Shown piece after piece: positions 18,366 to 27,770 of a stretch of 64,000 bases of DNA. This stretch comes from Xenorhabdus griffiniae. GTDB lineage: Bacteria > Pseudomonadota > Gammaproteobacteria > Enterobacterales > Enterobacteriaceae. The notes beneath the pieces are model-generated. The model made no database searches and had not been told where the DNA came from. It worked only from the letters and a program-made list of their open reading frames with translations. The stretch is from contig NZ_CP147737.1 in NCBI RefSeq assembly GCF_037265215.1, forward strand, positions 4,434,001-4,498,000. The letters run 5' to 3'. A program made the translations under genes and the position numbers. Each line of letters begins with the position of its first letter. Within the stretch, counting starts at the first letter, position 1.

Positions 18366-18843
18366 ACAATGTCCTATCTTCCCAGATGCTATAAGCTGAT
18401 GTTCCAGCAGTTACATGATTCCATGATATAGATTTATAGTTTAAGGAGACTTTTTCATATGGCATCATATCATGATCATTTATAGAATGTGGGTACACAC
18501 AGGAAATATCTGTAATAGTGGCTTCTGTAATTTTTACTTCATAGAATAATTCTAATTGGCCTGCTTGGCTCGTTCTGTAAAAAATAAAACTGCCATTTAG
18601 TGACTCATTGGAGTCTATTGCCATTGCCAGCAATGGTGATGATTTGTCGATTGGTTTGATGAACTGTATTGGCTGGTGACTCACGTTCTGCTGACGTGAA
18701 ATTGCATGACTCAGGCTGAGTACCTGTATTTGATCTTCGTGTCCTTTTTGATGCCGATTCCCTATAGAATCAAGAGTTGAACACCCTGCTGATATTAAGC
18801 CCTGCTTCTTACCATTTAATGTTAGATATATCATGTATGACAT
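18364..18843 (-). CDS. hcp: Hcp-family T6SS tube protein (orphan)
   Basis: A 159-residue Hcp of the enteric type: LTLNGKKQGLISAGCSTLDS at the N-terminus, then HEDQIQVLSLSHAISRQQNV, HQPIQFIKPIDKSSPL and the C-terminal SISWNHVTAGTSAYSIWEDR. Hcp hexamers stack into the T6SS inner tube and also chaperone small effectors. The protein looks complete, with no C-terminal toxin extension. No T6SS structural genes surround it, so it is an orphan copy lying between two toxin modules, possibly delivering a neighbouring effector. It is convergent with the DUF1240 gene. Confidence 0.92.
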   Translation of the reverse strand: MSYMIYLTLNGKKQGLISAGCSTLDSIGNRHQKGHEDQIQVLSLSHAISRQQNVSHQPIQFIKPIDKSSPLLAMAIDSNESLNGSFIFYRTSQAGQLELFYEVKITEATITDISCVYPHSINDHDMMPYEKVSLNYKSISWNHVTAGTSAYSIWEDRTL

Positions 18844-18948
18844 AAATATTACCGTCCTAGTTTTTTATTCAAATAATGCTGACTTGAGTGCTAAGCCAGA
18901 GACGATAACTTAACACATTAGAAAAACTTGCAATAGGAGCATAAAAAC

Positions 18949-18976
18949 AAAAAAGATCGTCTTGAGATCCTTTTTG
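18949..18976 (+). other. GATC hairpin resembling a ColE1-type leader stem
   Basis: AAAAAAGATCGTCTTGAGATCCTTTTT forms a small stem (A-run plus GATC against GATC plus T-run, one bulged C); it is split here as AAAAAAGATCGTCTT and GAGATCCTTTTT. It has the form of an intrinsic terminator and, from memory, is close to the stem at the start of ColE1 RNA II. It lies between hcp and the rhs remnant. Confidence 0.4.
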
Positions 18977-19037
18977 ATATCTGGCGATAAAATCACCAAA
19001 AAGCAGAATTTCACGCAAAGCTGCCTAATGCTCCAAT

Positions 19038-20717
19038 GTGGTACAATCACAAGGGGAGCGAAGCGACATCATCGCTTTTTTTCTGTTTGGGATTCTTTAC
19101 CGTCGGTATGTGGTCATTGTTCAACTGATTGCTAAGCCGGTATTCGCTAAATCCTGCCTGCAACCGTTGTGGTACACGAATGCCGGTACAGTTGCCGAAC
19201 CTGCTGCTAATTTTGGTCAATTGCAGGTTTATCTGCCTACACCCGCATCGCAGCCAACGACATCGGCTACACAGAAAAAAAACACACCACCGTTAATCTC
19301 AGAGCAAGAGAAGTTGTATCTGGCTGCCCTCGTTGCGTCTTCCACACGGGAAAATCAGGCTCAGATTATTTGGGGTGCGTTGAAACGGGCTTTTGGTGAT
19401 GATAAAGAAACGACCCAACATAACTTAGAGAGACTAAAACAACTGGCGGATCAAAAAAGCGGTCGAGATCATTGGAGGTAAAAATATAAGTTGTGCCAAA
19501 AATGCTTTCAAAGAAAACAATGGGTTGAAGCGTTATACAGAAAGCACCAAAAAATTTTTTACAGGCGACCCGATAGATGTCACTACGGGTTCTCTGTTTG
19601 AACAACGTACCGATATCGAGTTAGGACAAACGGTACCATTGCAATTTACCCGCAGTTGGTCCCCTGGGTATCGTGGATTACTGGGAGAAAACTGGCTGGA
19701 TAACTTCTCCGAATGTGCCCTCGTCACCGGGGATCGGGTAGAAATTCTGACGACAGAGGGCGCCTCACTTCACTTTGCCCTACCAGACAGTTATAACCAC
19801 AGCGTCAATCCCGAACACCCTAATTTCAAACTAAGCCGATATAAACAAGGGATTATCCTAAGTGATCGCCATAGTTCAATTCGCAAATATTTCACCTTAC
19901 CGACTGCAACAGAGAAAGATGGCACCCTGTGCTGGCGACTGACGGAACACCGTGACTGCAACGATAACACTATTCGCTTTCATTATAGTGAACAACATCA
20001 ACTGATTAAGGTGAGCCATAGTGATGGCCCCGAACTTATATTGCTATACCGTGAAAACGGTTTGCTGGAAGAAATCCGTCGTACTGATAATGGGCTTAAT
20101 GAAGTGATGGCACGTTACCGCTATCACGATAATGGCTGGCCGATGCAGACAGTACACAAACATATCACCTGTTTTATGAATACAACGAACAGGGGATTGC
20201 CGGCCAGTGGCTGGATGACGAGAGTGGGCTGGTCTATACTCGGTACAGGTATTATTCGGCGGTAGCTGGGCAGTATCTGACGCCTGACCCGTTGGGGCTG
20301 GCAGGCGGGTTTAACCCGTATTCTTATGTGCATAATCCGACGGGTTGGATAGATCCGTTCGGGTTAGCGAAGTGTCCTCTTCCTCCTAAAAAAATCAATT
20401 TAACCAAAGACGGTGTTCAGCATGTAAAAGATAGGCATGTTGGCAATGTTGATGGTTGGTCTCATAAGAGCAAATGGACTCTTAATAATGCTGATGTTAA
20501 GTCAACAATAAGAGATGTATTCCGTAACCCAGATAGAATTACTCGTGATGGCGACCGATTTATATATGAAAAAGTGATGAAAAGAGATGTTGGTATAACT
20601 CCAGAAGAAGAAATATTAAATAAAGTGAGGGTTGTTACTGAATCAAATGGGGATTTTGTCATTTCTTTCCCACAAAGTGTATTTAGAGATTTGAAACCAA
20701 TTGATGTGATTTTTTGA
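19038..20717 (+). pseudogene. Miniaturised, frameshifted Rhs gene with C-terminal toxin tip
   Basis: Three pieces of one rhs gene. Piece 1 (frame of 19038-19481) is a linker ending in LVASSTRENQAQIIWGALKR. Piece 2 (frame of 19525, open from about 19450) has the DUF6531 start GDPIDVTTGSLFEQRTD and the first Rhs segment RSWSPGYRGLLGENWLDNF. Piece 3 (frame of 20292, readable from 20169) has the hyperconserved end GQWLDDESGLVYTRYRYY and DPLGLAGGFNPYSYVHNPTG with DPFGL. Frames shift near 19450 and near 20150-20195, and most of the core is missing. The tip after DPFGL (about 110 residues) has QHVKDRHVG, HKSKW and a closing VRVVTESNGDFVISFP, like EndoU/BECR-fold RNase tips. That family call is moderate. 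Any expression of the tip would need an internal start. Confidence 0.7.
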
Positions 20718-20724
20718 GGATTTT

Positions 20725-21024
20725 ATGGGACTTGATATACATGTTATGGCAATTAATGGTGAAGTTACTCATATAGTTATGAGTGAGATTTTACATTCAA
20801 GTATTTTTTCTTCTTCAACGAGATGGAGTAGTTCAAAAAATCTCAGCAAGATTAAAGATTATTACAAAACAAACTGTTTGTTAAAAAATAAGGATGCTGT
20901 TTCTTTTATTCATGAGTTAACTGAAATGGAAAATAGAATCACAGATGGAAAAGGTGAATTGAATAAAATAATAGAAAAGTTAAAAAATATACAAATCAGT
21001 TCTATTAGGGTTAGTGGTGACTGA
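20725..21024 (+). CDS. Putative immunity protein for the Rhs tip
   Basis: A 99-residue protein starting seven bases after the rhs stop, with SD TGAGGA. It begins MGLDIHVMAINGEVTHIVMS, is Ser/Lys-rich and mostly soluble, and ends in a probable helix (ELNKIIEKLKNI). I do not recognise its family. Position directly after a polymorphic Rhs toxin tip is the classic place of an immunity gene, which is the only evidence for its role. It is intact, unlike the rhs gene, as expected if protection is kept while the weapon decays. Confidence 0.55.
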   Translation: MGLDIHVMAINGEVTHIVMSEILHSSIFSSSTRWSSSKNLSKIKDYYKTNCLLKNKDAVSFIHELTEMENRITDGKGELNKIIEKLKNIQISSIRVSGD

Positions 21025-21098
21025 TTTATAAATCAAAAGCCGGAAAGATCCCCATGATCTTCCTGCTTCTTTTTTCAATAGCTGCTCAGTCCTGACCC

Positions 21099-21365
21099 TT
21101 AGCGGCTTTTATACTCCCCAATCAGTTCCCGCATTCGTAGCTTAATCCCACTGAGTTGATCCTGCTAGCGCTGGTACTGTTGTTTGATGATGCGGGTGTC
21201 GTCACTGTCAGGGATCAGCACCAGACAACCATCCATGATTTTAACGGTGAGTGTGCAGCCCTTATCAAAGCCCGCCGCTTTAAGCCATTGGCCTTGCAAG
21301 CGTATTGCAGGCGAGGCGTTGGCCTTGTCATTTTGCGGCACATATCCCACGGTGTAATAACGTTC
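21099..21365 (-). pseudogene. SymE-like toxin gene, degraded
   Basis: The frame reads TERYYTVGYVPQND, then AIRLQGQWLKAAGFDKGCTL and VKIMDGCLVLIPDSDD, the SymE family core (E. coli SymE is an SOS-induced toxin with an AbrB-like fold, repressed by the antisense RNA SymR). No ATG precedes the core: a TAA lies a few codons upstream, and the only start inside is a GTG at 21350. At the 3' end an in-frame TAG after QQYQR is followed by protein-like sequence (QDQLSGIKLRMRELIGEYKS) to a TAA at 21099-21101. Two lesions suggest a pseudogene. SymE-like genes often follow rhs loci in these genera. Confidence 0.6.
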
Positions 21366-21783
21366 TGTTTTGGCTATTTATAAGCCAATTCAAATAAATT
21401 AATCATAGTACCACTGATACGATTTCCAACAGCAGCCACGCTGAATCTACCTTAGCTATGATTAGAAACCAATAATCCGAAAATATCTTAATACTTTGTT
21501 TTTACATGAAATTAATGAAAAAATTTTAAATTAAAAAGAAATTAAATTATGAATAACAGATAAAACAGGAGTCAGATTGTATAAAAATAGATAATCCTGT
21601 TACCTAAGCATAATCACTTAGCATAAAGTGCTATTTAGCTAAGTGGAAAGATTTAATTTATTCTTCATGCTATTAACTACTTGTAAATCATTCATCCCAA
21701 TGACACATTGTATAGGTCTATGAGCTACCACCTTAACCAGCTCTTCTGATTTTCTGAACATTCTCTAAACATTCAAGGATATT
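21366..21783. other. Right boundary of the toxin island and rarD leader
   Basis: No gene seen. A hairpin ACTTAGC / GCTAAGT (21616-21622 and 21638-21644) lies in the middle, possibly a terminator or leader structure. The rarD promoter must lie in the right half. Confidence 0.45.
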
Positions 21784-22674
21784 ATGAGTAACCAACAGAC
21801 TGCCAAAGGTATCTTGTATGCCTTGGGGGCTTATCTTATTTGGGGATTGGCGCCCATCTACTTCAAAACCATACAATATGTACCACCCGATGAAATCGTG
21901 TCACACCGTGTTATATGGTCAGTTTTTTTTATGGTACTGCTGCTGACGTTGACTCGTCACTGGCGCCAGGTCTGGGCTGTTGTTCGCCAACCAAAGATAC
22001 TGCTATTGCTAGGCATTACAGCCTTCACTATTACCAGTAACTGGCTTACCTATATCTGGGCAGTCAATAATGGGCATTTGCTGGAAGCAAGTCTGGGATA
22101 TTTTATTAACCCTCTGGTTAACGTGCTGTTTGGTATGATATTTCTTGGTGAACGTTTCCGCCGTATGCAGTGGGTTGCCGTAGGATTGGCCTTTACCGGT
22201 GTCTTGATCCAGCTATGGCAGTTTGGTTCTATCCCCGTGATTGGTTTGTATTTAGCAACGACGTTTGCGGTCTATGGTCTGATCCGCAAAAAATTGGGCG
22301 TTGATGCACAGACAGGTATGTTGATTGAAACAACCTGGGTATTCCCTGTCGCCTTGATTTACCTGCTGTTTTTCACCCATAGTCCAACAAGTAATATGCT
22401 GGATAATACGTACTCTTTGAACCTTATGTTGATTGCTGCCGGTATTATTACAACGGTGCCTCTGCTGCTCTTCACCGCGGCCGCTGCGCATCTGCGTTTG
22501 TCCACGCTGGGCTTCTTCCAGTATCTTGGCCCAACATTGATGTTCTTGCTGGCAACGTTAGTTTATGGTGAGGAAATAGGACCAGATCGTTTAATCACTT
22601 TTGGCTTTATTTGGGCTGCCTTGATTCTGTTTACTCTGGATGCGCTCTATACGCAACGCCGTTTACGGAAATAG
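21784..22674 (+). CDS. rarD: EamA-family transporter RarD
   Basis: A drug/metabolite transporter superfamily protein of 296 residues, the same length as E. coli RarD, with ten hydrophobic segments in two EamA halves. The N-terminal IWGLAPIYFKTIQYVPPDEI and IVSHRVIWS are RarD hallmarks. The substrate is unknown; the name comes from an old chloramphenicol-sensitivity observation. SD AAGGAT is seven bases before the ATG. It is convergent with corA, the neighbour conserved in E. coli. Confidence 0.93.
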   Translation: MSNQQTAKGILYALGAYLIWGLAPIYFKTIQYVPPDEIVSHRVIWSVFFMVLLLTLTRHWRQVWAVVRQPKILLLLGITAFTITSNWLTYIWAVNNGHLLEASLGYFINPLVNVLFGMIFLGERFRRMQWVAVGLAFTGVLIQLWQFGSIPVIGLYLATTFAVYGLIRKKLGVDAQTGMLIETTWVFPVALIYLLFFTHSPTSNMLDNTYSLNLMLIAAGIITTVPLLLFTAAAAHLRLSTLGFFQYLGPTLMFLLATLVYGEEIGPDRLITFGFIWAALILFTLDALYTQRRLRK

Positions 22675-22727
22675 CTCAATTTTTTCAACAACATTCCTAA
22701 ACTGCCCAAGGTGTTATCTAAAATATC

Positions 22728-22822
22728 TATACCAATCTAACGTCAAGATGCGTGTGATATCTCCCCCGCTTCGCGGGGAGATATCAAGTTTCATATAGTG
22801 TTCTTGAAGTTTAATGCGTATA
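22728..22822. repeat. Dispersed hairpin repeat, class B copy 2
   Basis: Starts TATACCAATCTAACGTCAAG and ATGCGTGTGAT, has the hairpin ATATCTCCCCCGC-TTC-GCGGGGAGATAT, and ends TTCTTGAAGTTTAATGCGTATA. It sits between the convergent rarD and corA genes. Its stem shows A-T where the copy at 10907 has T-A. Confidence 0.8.
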
Positions 22823-22888
22823 TGCTTTTGGGGTAGTGGAAACAGCCGACAAAGCAATTCATTAGAAAATAGATAGCGGGTGAGATGG

Positions 22889-23839
22889 CTATAGCCAGTT
22901 TTTGCGTTTGAAGTAAAGGTAAGGAGCCAAACCCGCTGCTATCATCAATCCAATCGCCGCAGGATAGCCGAATGTCCAATGCAACTCTGGCATAAATTCG
23001 AAGTTCATTCCATAGCTGGATGCGACCAGCGTGGGTGGCAGGAATACCACAGAGACAACGGAGAAGATCTTGATAATGCGGCTCTGTTCGATGTTAATAA
23101 AGCCCATCGCCGCCTGCATCAAGAAGTTCACTTTCTGGAACAGGGATTCATTGTGCGGCAGCAACGATTCAATATCCCGCAGAATTTCACGAGCTTGTTC
23201 CAACTGATTGGCAGGCAAGCGGGCACGGCGCACAAGGAAGTTCAGGGCGCGCTGGCTATCCATCAAGCACAAGCGGACTTTCCAGCCAATATCTTCCTGT
23301 TCAGCAAGGTTAGATAACGCAGAATCAAACTCATCGCCCTGTTTGCCATTCATAATGACCCTGCTCAGGGATTCCAGCACGCTATAGATGTTTTCAATAA
23401 CATCAGCCAATTGTTCGATCTTAGTTTCGAACAAATCCATCAACAGCTCATAAGCATTTCCATCAACCATCGTCTGGTTACGGGCACGCATTCGGTATAA
23501 TCGAAATGCAGGGAGTTCACGCTCTCGCAATGTGTAGAGACGACCGTCACGGATAGTAAATGCGACTGTCGAGTTGCCAGCATGGTCTTCGGCATCTTCA
23601 AAGTAGAAGAATGAATGGACGTGCATACCATCTTCATCTTCAAAAAAACGGGCTGATGCCTCAATGTCATCCAACTCGGTGCGGGTCGCCAGGACTTGTC
23701 CCAGCTCATTCTGGACACGGAGGCGATCATTATCCCCCAGCCCCACTAAATCTACCCACATGGAGTCTGATAACTTATCACCTTCTTCAAGTTCAAGACG
23801 GAGCAGGCGATTATTCTCTAATTTAAATGCGTTCAGCAT
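22889..23839 (-). CDS. corA: Magnesium/cobalt transport protein CorA
   Basis: The main constitutive Mg2+ channel of the inner membrane, 316 residues as in E. coli. A large cytoplasmic alpha/beta funnel precedes two C-terminal transmembrane helices; the signature [13 protein letters not shown] lies in the loop between them and forms the periplasmic selectivity filter. The protein ends in the basic YFKRKNWL. The start codon has AGGAGACTT upstream. It sits downstream of uvrD on the same strand with an 88-base gap. Confidence 0.97.
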   Translation of the reverse strand: MLNAFKLENNRLLRLELEEGDKLSDSMWVDLVGLGDNDRLRVQNELGQVLATRTELDDIEASARFFEDEDGMHVHSFFYFEDAEDHAGNSTVAFTIRDGRLYTLRERELPAFRLYRMRARNQTMVDGNAYELLMDLFETKIEQLADVIENIYSVLESLSRVIMNGKQGDEFDSALSNLAEQEDIGWKVRLCLMDSQRALNFLVRRARLPANQLEQAREILRDIESLLPHNESLFQKVNFLMQAAMGFINIEQSRIIKIFSVVSVVFLPPTLVASSYGMNFEFMPELHWTFGYPAAIGLMIAAGLAPYLYFKRKNWL

Positions 23840-23927
23840 GTACCATAAGTCTCCTTATACTCCCTACGTTTATCGTAAGGCGCGAATGTTACGCTTAGAA
23901 GAAAAAGTCTGTCAACTTTCGACCGGA

Positions 23928-26093
23928 TTATTGGCCTGTTTCGAGTCTGGCATAAGCGGCTACCAGCCACTTAATACCTTCACCCTGAAACGCGATTTGC
24001 AAGCGGCAATGTTCCCCACTACCTTCTATATTGATAATCGTCCCTTCACCAAATTTGGGATGACGTACACGCTGTCCAAGAGCATAACCACTGTCATTGG
24101 CACTGATAGGTGTGCCCAGCCGTTTGTGGCTGACCGGGCGGGATACCGTTGCTCGCAAACGAACTTCTGCCACGCATTCTGTCGGTAATTCTCCAATAAA
24201 ACGGGATGGGCGATGATGGACTTCCTTGCCATACAAACGACGGCTTTCCGCATAAGTCAGCGTCAATTTTTCCATCGCCCGAGTAACGCCTACATAGGCC
24301 AGACGACGCTCTTCTTCCAGCCGACCGCCTTCTTCGATGGACATCTGACTCGGAAACATGCCCTCTTCCATACCGACAATAAAAACTTGCGGGAATTCCA
24401 AACCCTTCGCTGAATGCAAGGTCATCAGTTGCACCGCATCCTGATAGGCATCCGCCTGACCTTCCCCCGATTCAAGCGCAGCATGGGAGAGGAAAGCCTG
24501 CAATGGCAGCAGGTTTTCGTCCTCGTCCTGATAACTAAATTGACGGGTTGCTGTGACCAATTCTTCAAGGTTTTCAATACGCGCTTGCGCCTTTTCGCCT
24601 TTTTCCTGTTGATACATCGCCCATAGGCCAGAATCACGGATAATGCGATCGGTCTGCACATGCAACGACATCTCCTGTGTTTCTGTTTCCAGCGCATCGA
24701 TCAATTCGATGAAGCGTTGCAGTGCAGATGCCGCACGTCCAGCCAGCACTTTTTCCTGTATCAATACCAGACTACTTTCCCACAAAGTTTTTTGCTGATC
24801 TCGCGCAACCTGACGCACCACATCCAGTGTTCTGTCGCCAATGCCACGTGTAGGTGTATTCACCACGCGCTCAAAAGCTGCATCATCGTGACGGTTTGCG
24901 ACCAGACGCAAGTAGGATAAGGCATCTTTGATTTCCTGGCGTTCGAAGAAACGCTGGCCGCCATAAATACGGTAAGGCATGGAAGCCTGCAATAAGGCTT
25001 CTTCCAGAACGCGGGATTGAGCATTGCTTCGATACAGGATCGCACACTCTTTCAGTGCACCGCCATTATCCAACCAATGCTTGATACGGCCGACAACATA
25101 ACGGGACTCATCCAATTCATTGAAGGCGCAATAAAGTGAAATTTGCTCTCCCTCGCTGCCTTCTGTCCACAAATTCTTACCCAAACGATCACTGTTATGA
25201 GCAATCAGGGCATTGGCCGCTTTAAGGATATTGCTGGTCGAACGGTAATTTTGTTCCAGACGGAGCGTTTCCGCTCCCTGAGAATCCTTGAGGAAACGCT
25301 GGATATTTTCTACCTGTGCACCACGCCAGCCATAAATGGACTGGTCATCATCCCCGACAATCATGACCTTACCGCTATCACCAGCCAGAAGACGGATCCA
25401 GGCATACTGAATACTGTTAGTATCCTGAAATTCATCCACCAGAATATTCGTGAAGCGTTCACGATAATGTTGCAGGATTTGTGGCTTGTTCAGCCAAAGT
25501 TCATGGGCGCGTAGTAACAATTCGGCAAAATCCACCAACCCTGCTCGGTCACAGGCTTCCTGATAAGCCTGGTAGATTTTCAGCCAGGTTGCCTCTACCG
25601 GATTGCCATAACTTTCAATGTGCTGTGGACGCAATCCTTCATCTTTTTTGCCATTGATATACCACATTCCCTGACGGGCAGGCCACTGTTTGTCATCCAG
25701 ATTCATCGCTTTAATGAGGCGTTTGATGAGGCGGTGCTGATCTTCGCTATCGAGGATCTGAAAATCCTGCGGCAAATTTGCATCAAGGTGATGGGCGCGC
25801 AACAAGCGGTGAGCAAGGCTATGGAATGTACCAATCCACATACCACCCTGACTGGTGCCAATCAGGTTTTCAATTCGGTGCCGCATCTCAGCAGCCGCTT
25901 TATTGGTAAACGTGACCGCCATGATAGAAAACGGCGAGGCATTTTCAACTGACAGTAACCAGGCAATCCGATGAACCAGCACGCGCGTTTTACCACTGCC
26001 AGCACCAGCCAGTACCAACATATTACTACGGGGAGCTGCGACCGCTTCACGTTGTTTATCATTGAGGCTTTCGAGCAGATAAGAAACGTCCAT
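23928..26093 (-). CDS. uvrD: DNA helicase II UvrD
   Basis: A superfamily 1A 3'-5' helicase of 721 residues (E. coli 720) for nucleotide-excision and mismatch repair. Walker A is [14 protein letters not shown] (about residues 29-42), motif II is ILVDEFQDTN, motif III QSIYGWRGAQ, motif IV LEQNYRSTSN, and motif VI RRLAYVGVTRAM. The C-terminal Tudor-like tail (YALGQRVRHPKFGEGTI) contacts RNA polymerase in E. coli. Only 46 bases separate it from yigB, and I see no LexA-box match (CTGT-N8-ACAG) there, although E. coli uvrD is SOS-inducible. Confidence 0.97.
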   Translation of the reverse strand: MDVSYLLESLNDKQREAVAAPRSNMLVLAGAGSGKTRVLVHRIAWLLSVENASPFSIMAVTFTNKAAAEMRHRIENLIGTSQGGMWIGTFHSLAHRLLRAHHLDANLPQDFQILDSEDQHRLIKRLIKAMNLDDKQWPARQGMWYINGKKDEGLRPQHIESYGNPVEATWLKIYQAYQEACDRAGLVDFAELLLRAHELWLNKPQILQHYRERFTNILVDEFQDTNSIQYAWIRLLAGDSGKVMIVGDDDQSIYGWRGAQVENIQRFLKDSQGAETLRLEQNYRSTSNILKAANALIAHNSDRLGKNLWTEGSEGEQISLYCAFNELDESRYVVGRIKHWLDNGGALKECAILYRSNAQSRVLEEALLQASMPYRIYGGQRFFERQEIKDALSYLRLVANRHDDAAFERVVNTPTRGIGDRTLDVVRQVARDQQKTLWESSLVLIQEKVLAGRAASALQRFIELIDALETETQEMSLHVQTDRIIRDSGLWAMYQQEKGEKAQARIENLEELVTATRQFSYQDEDENLLPLQAFLSHAALESGEGQADAYQDAVQLMTLHSAKGLEFPQVFIVGMEEGMFPSQMSIEEGGRLEEERRLAYVGVTRAMEKLTLTYAESRRLYGKEVHHRPSRFIGELPTECVAEVRLRATVSRPVSHKRLGTPISANDSGYALGQRVRHPKFGEGTIINIEGSGEHCRLQIAFQGEGIKWLVAAYARLETGQ

Positions 26094-26139
26094 AATTACC
26101 GTCAGTTGTTAATGTTTTTATATAGATTTCGATTTGAAA

Positions 26140-26856
26140 TTATATCAGTGCTACCAAAGAAGCCAAATCAGAAATCTCAATATGTGGCACCAGACGCCCC
26201 TCTGGTTCCTGCATCAAGTTTTTATTCTCGATGTTGATCCAACAGGCTTGCATACCACTACAAAGTGCTCCTTCGACATCTGTATTCAGATTATCCCCCA
26301 CATGCAGGATCTGATTTATAGGCAGGTTAAGCCGCTCTGCCGCGAGCTGGTACATATCAGGGTAAGGTTTGGAACGTCCATCTATGCCCGCTTTCAAAAC
26401 AAATTCAAAGTAACGGGCAAGCCCACATGCAGCCGGTTCCGCGTTCCCATTGGTAATTGCCACTAACGGCATTTTTTCCGCCAGTATGGACAAAGTGTTA
26501 TGGGTAGATTCTGGCACAGCGATTTGATTACGCCAGTACATAAAGCAAGACATAATTTCATTTGTACCACGTACGGTTTCTTCATCATTGAAACCCTGGT
26601 GGGTAAACATCAGTTCTGCGGACTGCCGACGCCATGAAGTTACATCATGATAAATATCAGGTTCCCGTTCAAGAACCGCCTGACGGTATAAATGCAGATC
26701 TTCATGCTCAAAGTGACCGAATTTGGCATCGTACTGCCTGATAAAACACAACACTTCTTTTTCGGTTTTATCGATTACAGGATGGTTATCGTAAAGCGTA
26801 TCATCCAGATCGAATGTCATCGCAGCAAATGGCGCGATAGGCCGATAAAAACGCAT
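26140..26856 (-). CDS. yigB: HAD phosphatase YigB
   Basis: A 238-residue HAD hydrolase. The nucleophile motif is TFDLDDTLYDN (about residues 14-24), motif II is VAITNGNAEP, and the motif III/IV region is GRSKPYPDMY and HVGDNLNTDVEG. E. coli YigB dephosphorylates FMN and the riboflavin-pathway intermediate 5-amino-6-ribitylamino-uracil phosphate. Its ATG overlaps the xerC stop (TAATG), indicating translational coupling in the dapF-yigA-xerC-yigB unit. Confidence 0.93.
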   Translation of the reverse strand: MRFYRPIAPFAAMTFDLDDTLYDNHPVIDKTEKEVLCFIRQYDAKFGHFEHEDLHLYRQAVLEREPDIYHDVTSWRRQSAELMFTHQGFNDEETVRGTNEIMSCFMYWRNQIAVPESTHNTLSILAEKMPLVAITNGNAEPAACGLARYFEFVLKAGIDGRSKPYPDMYQLAAERLNLPINQILHVGDNLNTDVEGALCSGMQACWINIENKNLMQEPEGRLVPHIEISDLASLVALI

Positions 26857-27770
26857 TATGATTTTCCTCGTTTGGCTCTGGGGTGAGCCACATCATAGAC
26901 TTTGGTCAAGTGCTGAAAGTCCAAATGGGTATAAATCTGGGTGGTCGACAGGTTCGCGTGCCCCAGTAATTCCTGCACGGCACGCAGATCTCCGCTGGAC
27001 TCCAGAATATGTGTGGCAAAAGAGTGACGCAATTTATGAGGGTTAACATGGCTGCTAACACTTTGCCGAATCCCCCATTGTTCAAATCGTTTCTGTACAT
27101 TACGGGCAGAGAGACGTTTTCCGCTTTTGGAGGAAATGAAAACCGCATCATCTTCCGGCTCAAGTAATCCCCGCATTTCCAGCCAACGCTGGAGCCATTC
27201 CTGCGCCATACGGCCAAACGGCACCTTACGTTCTTTGCTGCCTTTGCCATGTACCCAAACTTCCCCGCCTTCCAAATCCAAATGGCGACAATCCAAGCCC
27301 ACCAGTTCAGATAAACGCAATCCCGCGCCATACATCACTTCCAGCATGGCCCTGTCACGCACTGACAGCAGATCGTTCAGATTAATATTGAGCAGTTGGT
27401 TAATTTCATCCACATCCATATTTTTCGGTAAGTGGCGTTTTTTATGTGGAGTACTCACTGTTTTAGCCGGATTAGCCGCCAGCTTATTTTGCATTACCAT
27501 CCAGTCAAGAAAACTGCGCAAAGAAGACAAGCGCAAAGCGAGGCTGGCAGATTGCAAGCCTGCCCGCCGACTGCGGGAGGCAAACATTTTGACTTTAGCC
27601 GGATCTAACTCCTGCCACTCAAGTATCCCCATCTCCAATGACATTTCCGCCAAAACGACTAAATGGCGTCGATAGTTCGTGATCGTCACAGGGCTTAAAC
27701 GTCGCTCAACCCGCAAATAGTGCAAGAAGCCTTCCACGGGTGCTAACAGTAAATCAATCGGCTGAGTCAT
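26856..27770 (-). CDS. xerC: Tyrosine recombinase XerC
   Basis: With XerD, this enzyme resolves chromosome dimers at dif. It has 304 residues (E. coli 298). The N-terminal SAM-like core-binding domain is followed by the catalytic domain. The catalytic residues lie in [12 protein letters not shown] (Arg), [11 protein letters not shown] (Lys), [10 protein letters not shown] (His-x-x-Arg), [10 protein letters not shown] (His) and IYTHL (nucleophile Tyr). Its ATG overlaps the yigA stop by four bases (ATGA). The conserved neighbourhood distinguishes it from phage integrases. Confidence 0.96.
   Translation of the reverse strand: MTQPIDLLLAPVEGFLHYLRVERRLSPVTITNYRRHLVVLAEMSLEMGILEWQELDPAKVKMFASRSRRAGLQSASLALRLSSLRSFLDWMVMQNKLAANPAKTVSTPHKKRHLPKNMDVDEINQLLNINLNDLLSVRDRAMLEVMYGAGLRLSELVGLDCRHLDLEGGEVWVHGKGSKERKVPFGRMAQEWLQRWLEMRGLLEPEDDAVFISSKSGKRLSARNVQKRFEQWGIRQSVSSHVNPHKLRHSFATHILESSGDLRAVQELLGHANLSTTQIYTHLDFQHLTKVYDVAHPRAKRGKS

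Noticed and set aside
26094..26139. LexA box ahead of uvrD
   Set aside because: No CTGT-N8-ACAG match is visible in the short gap between yigB and uvrD.
24213..26466. Several plus-strand open frames over uvrD and yigB
   Set aside because: All are shadows of uvrD and yigB, whose motifs are complete on the minus strand.
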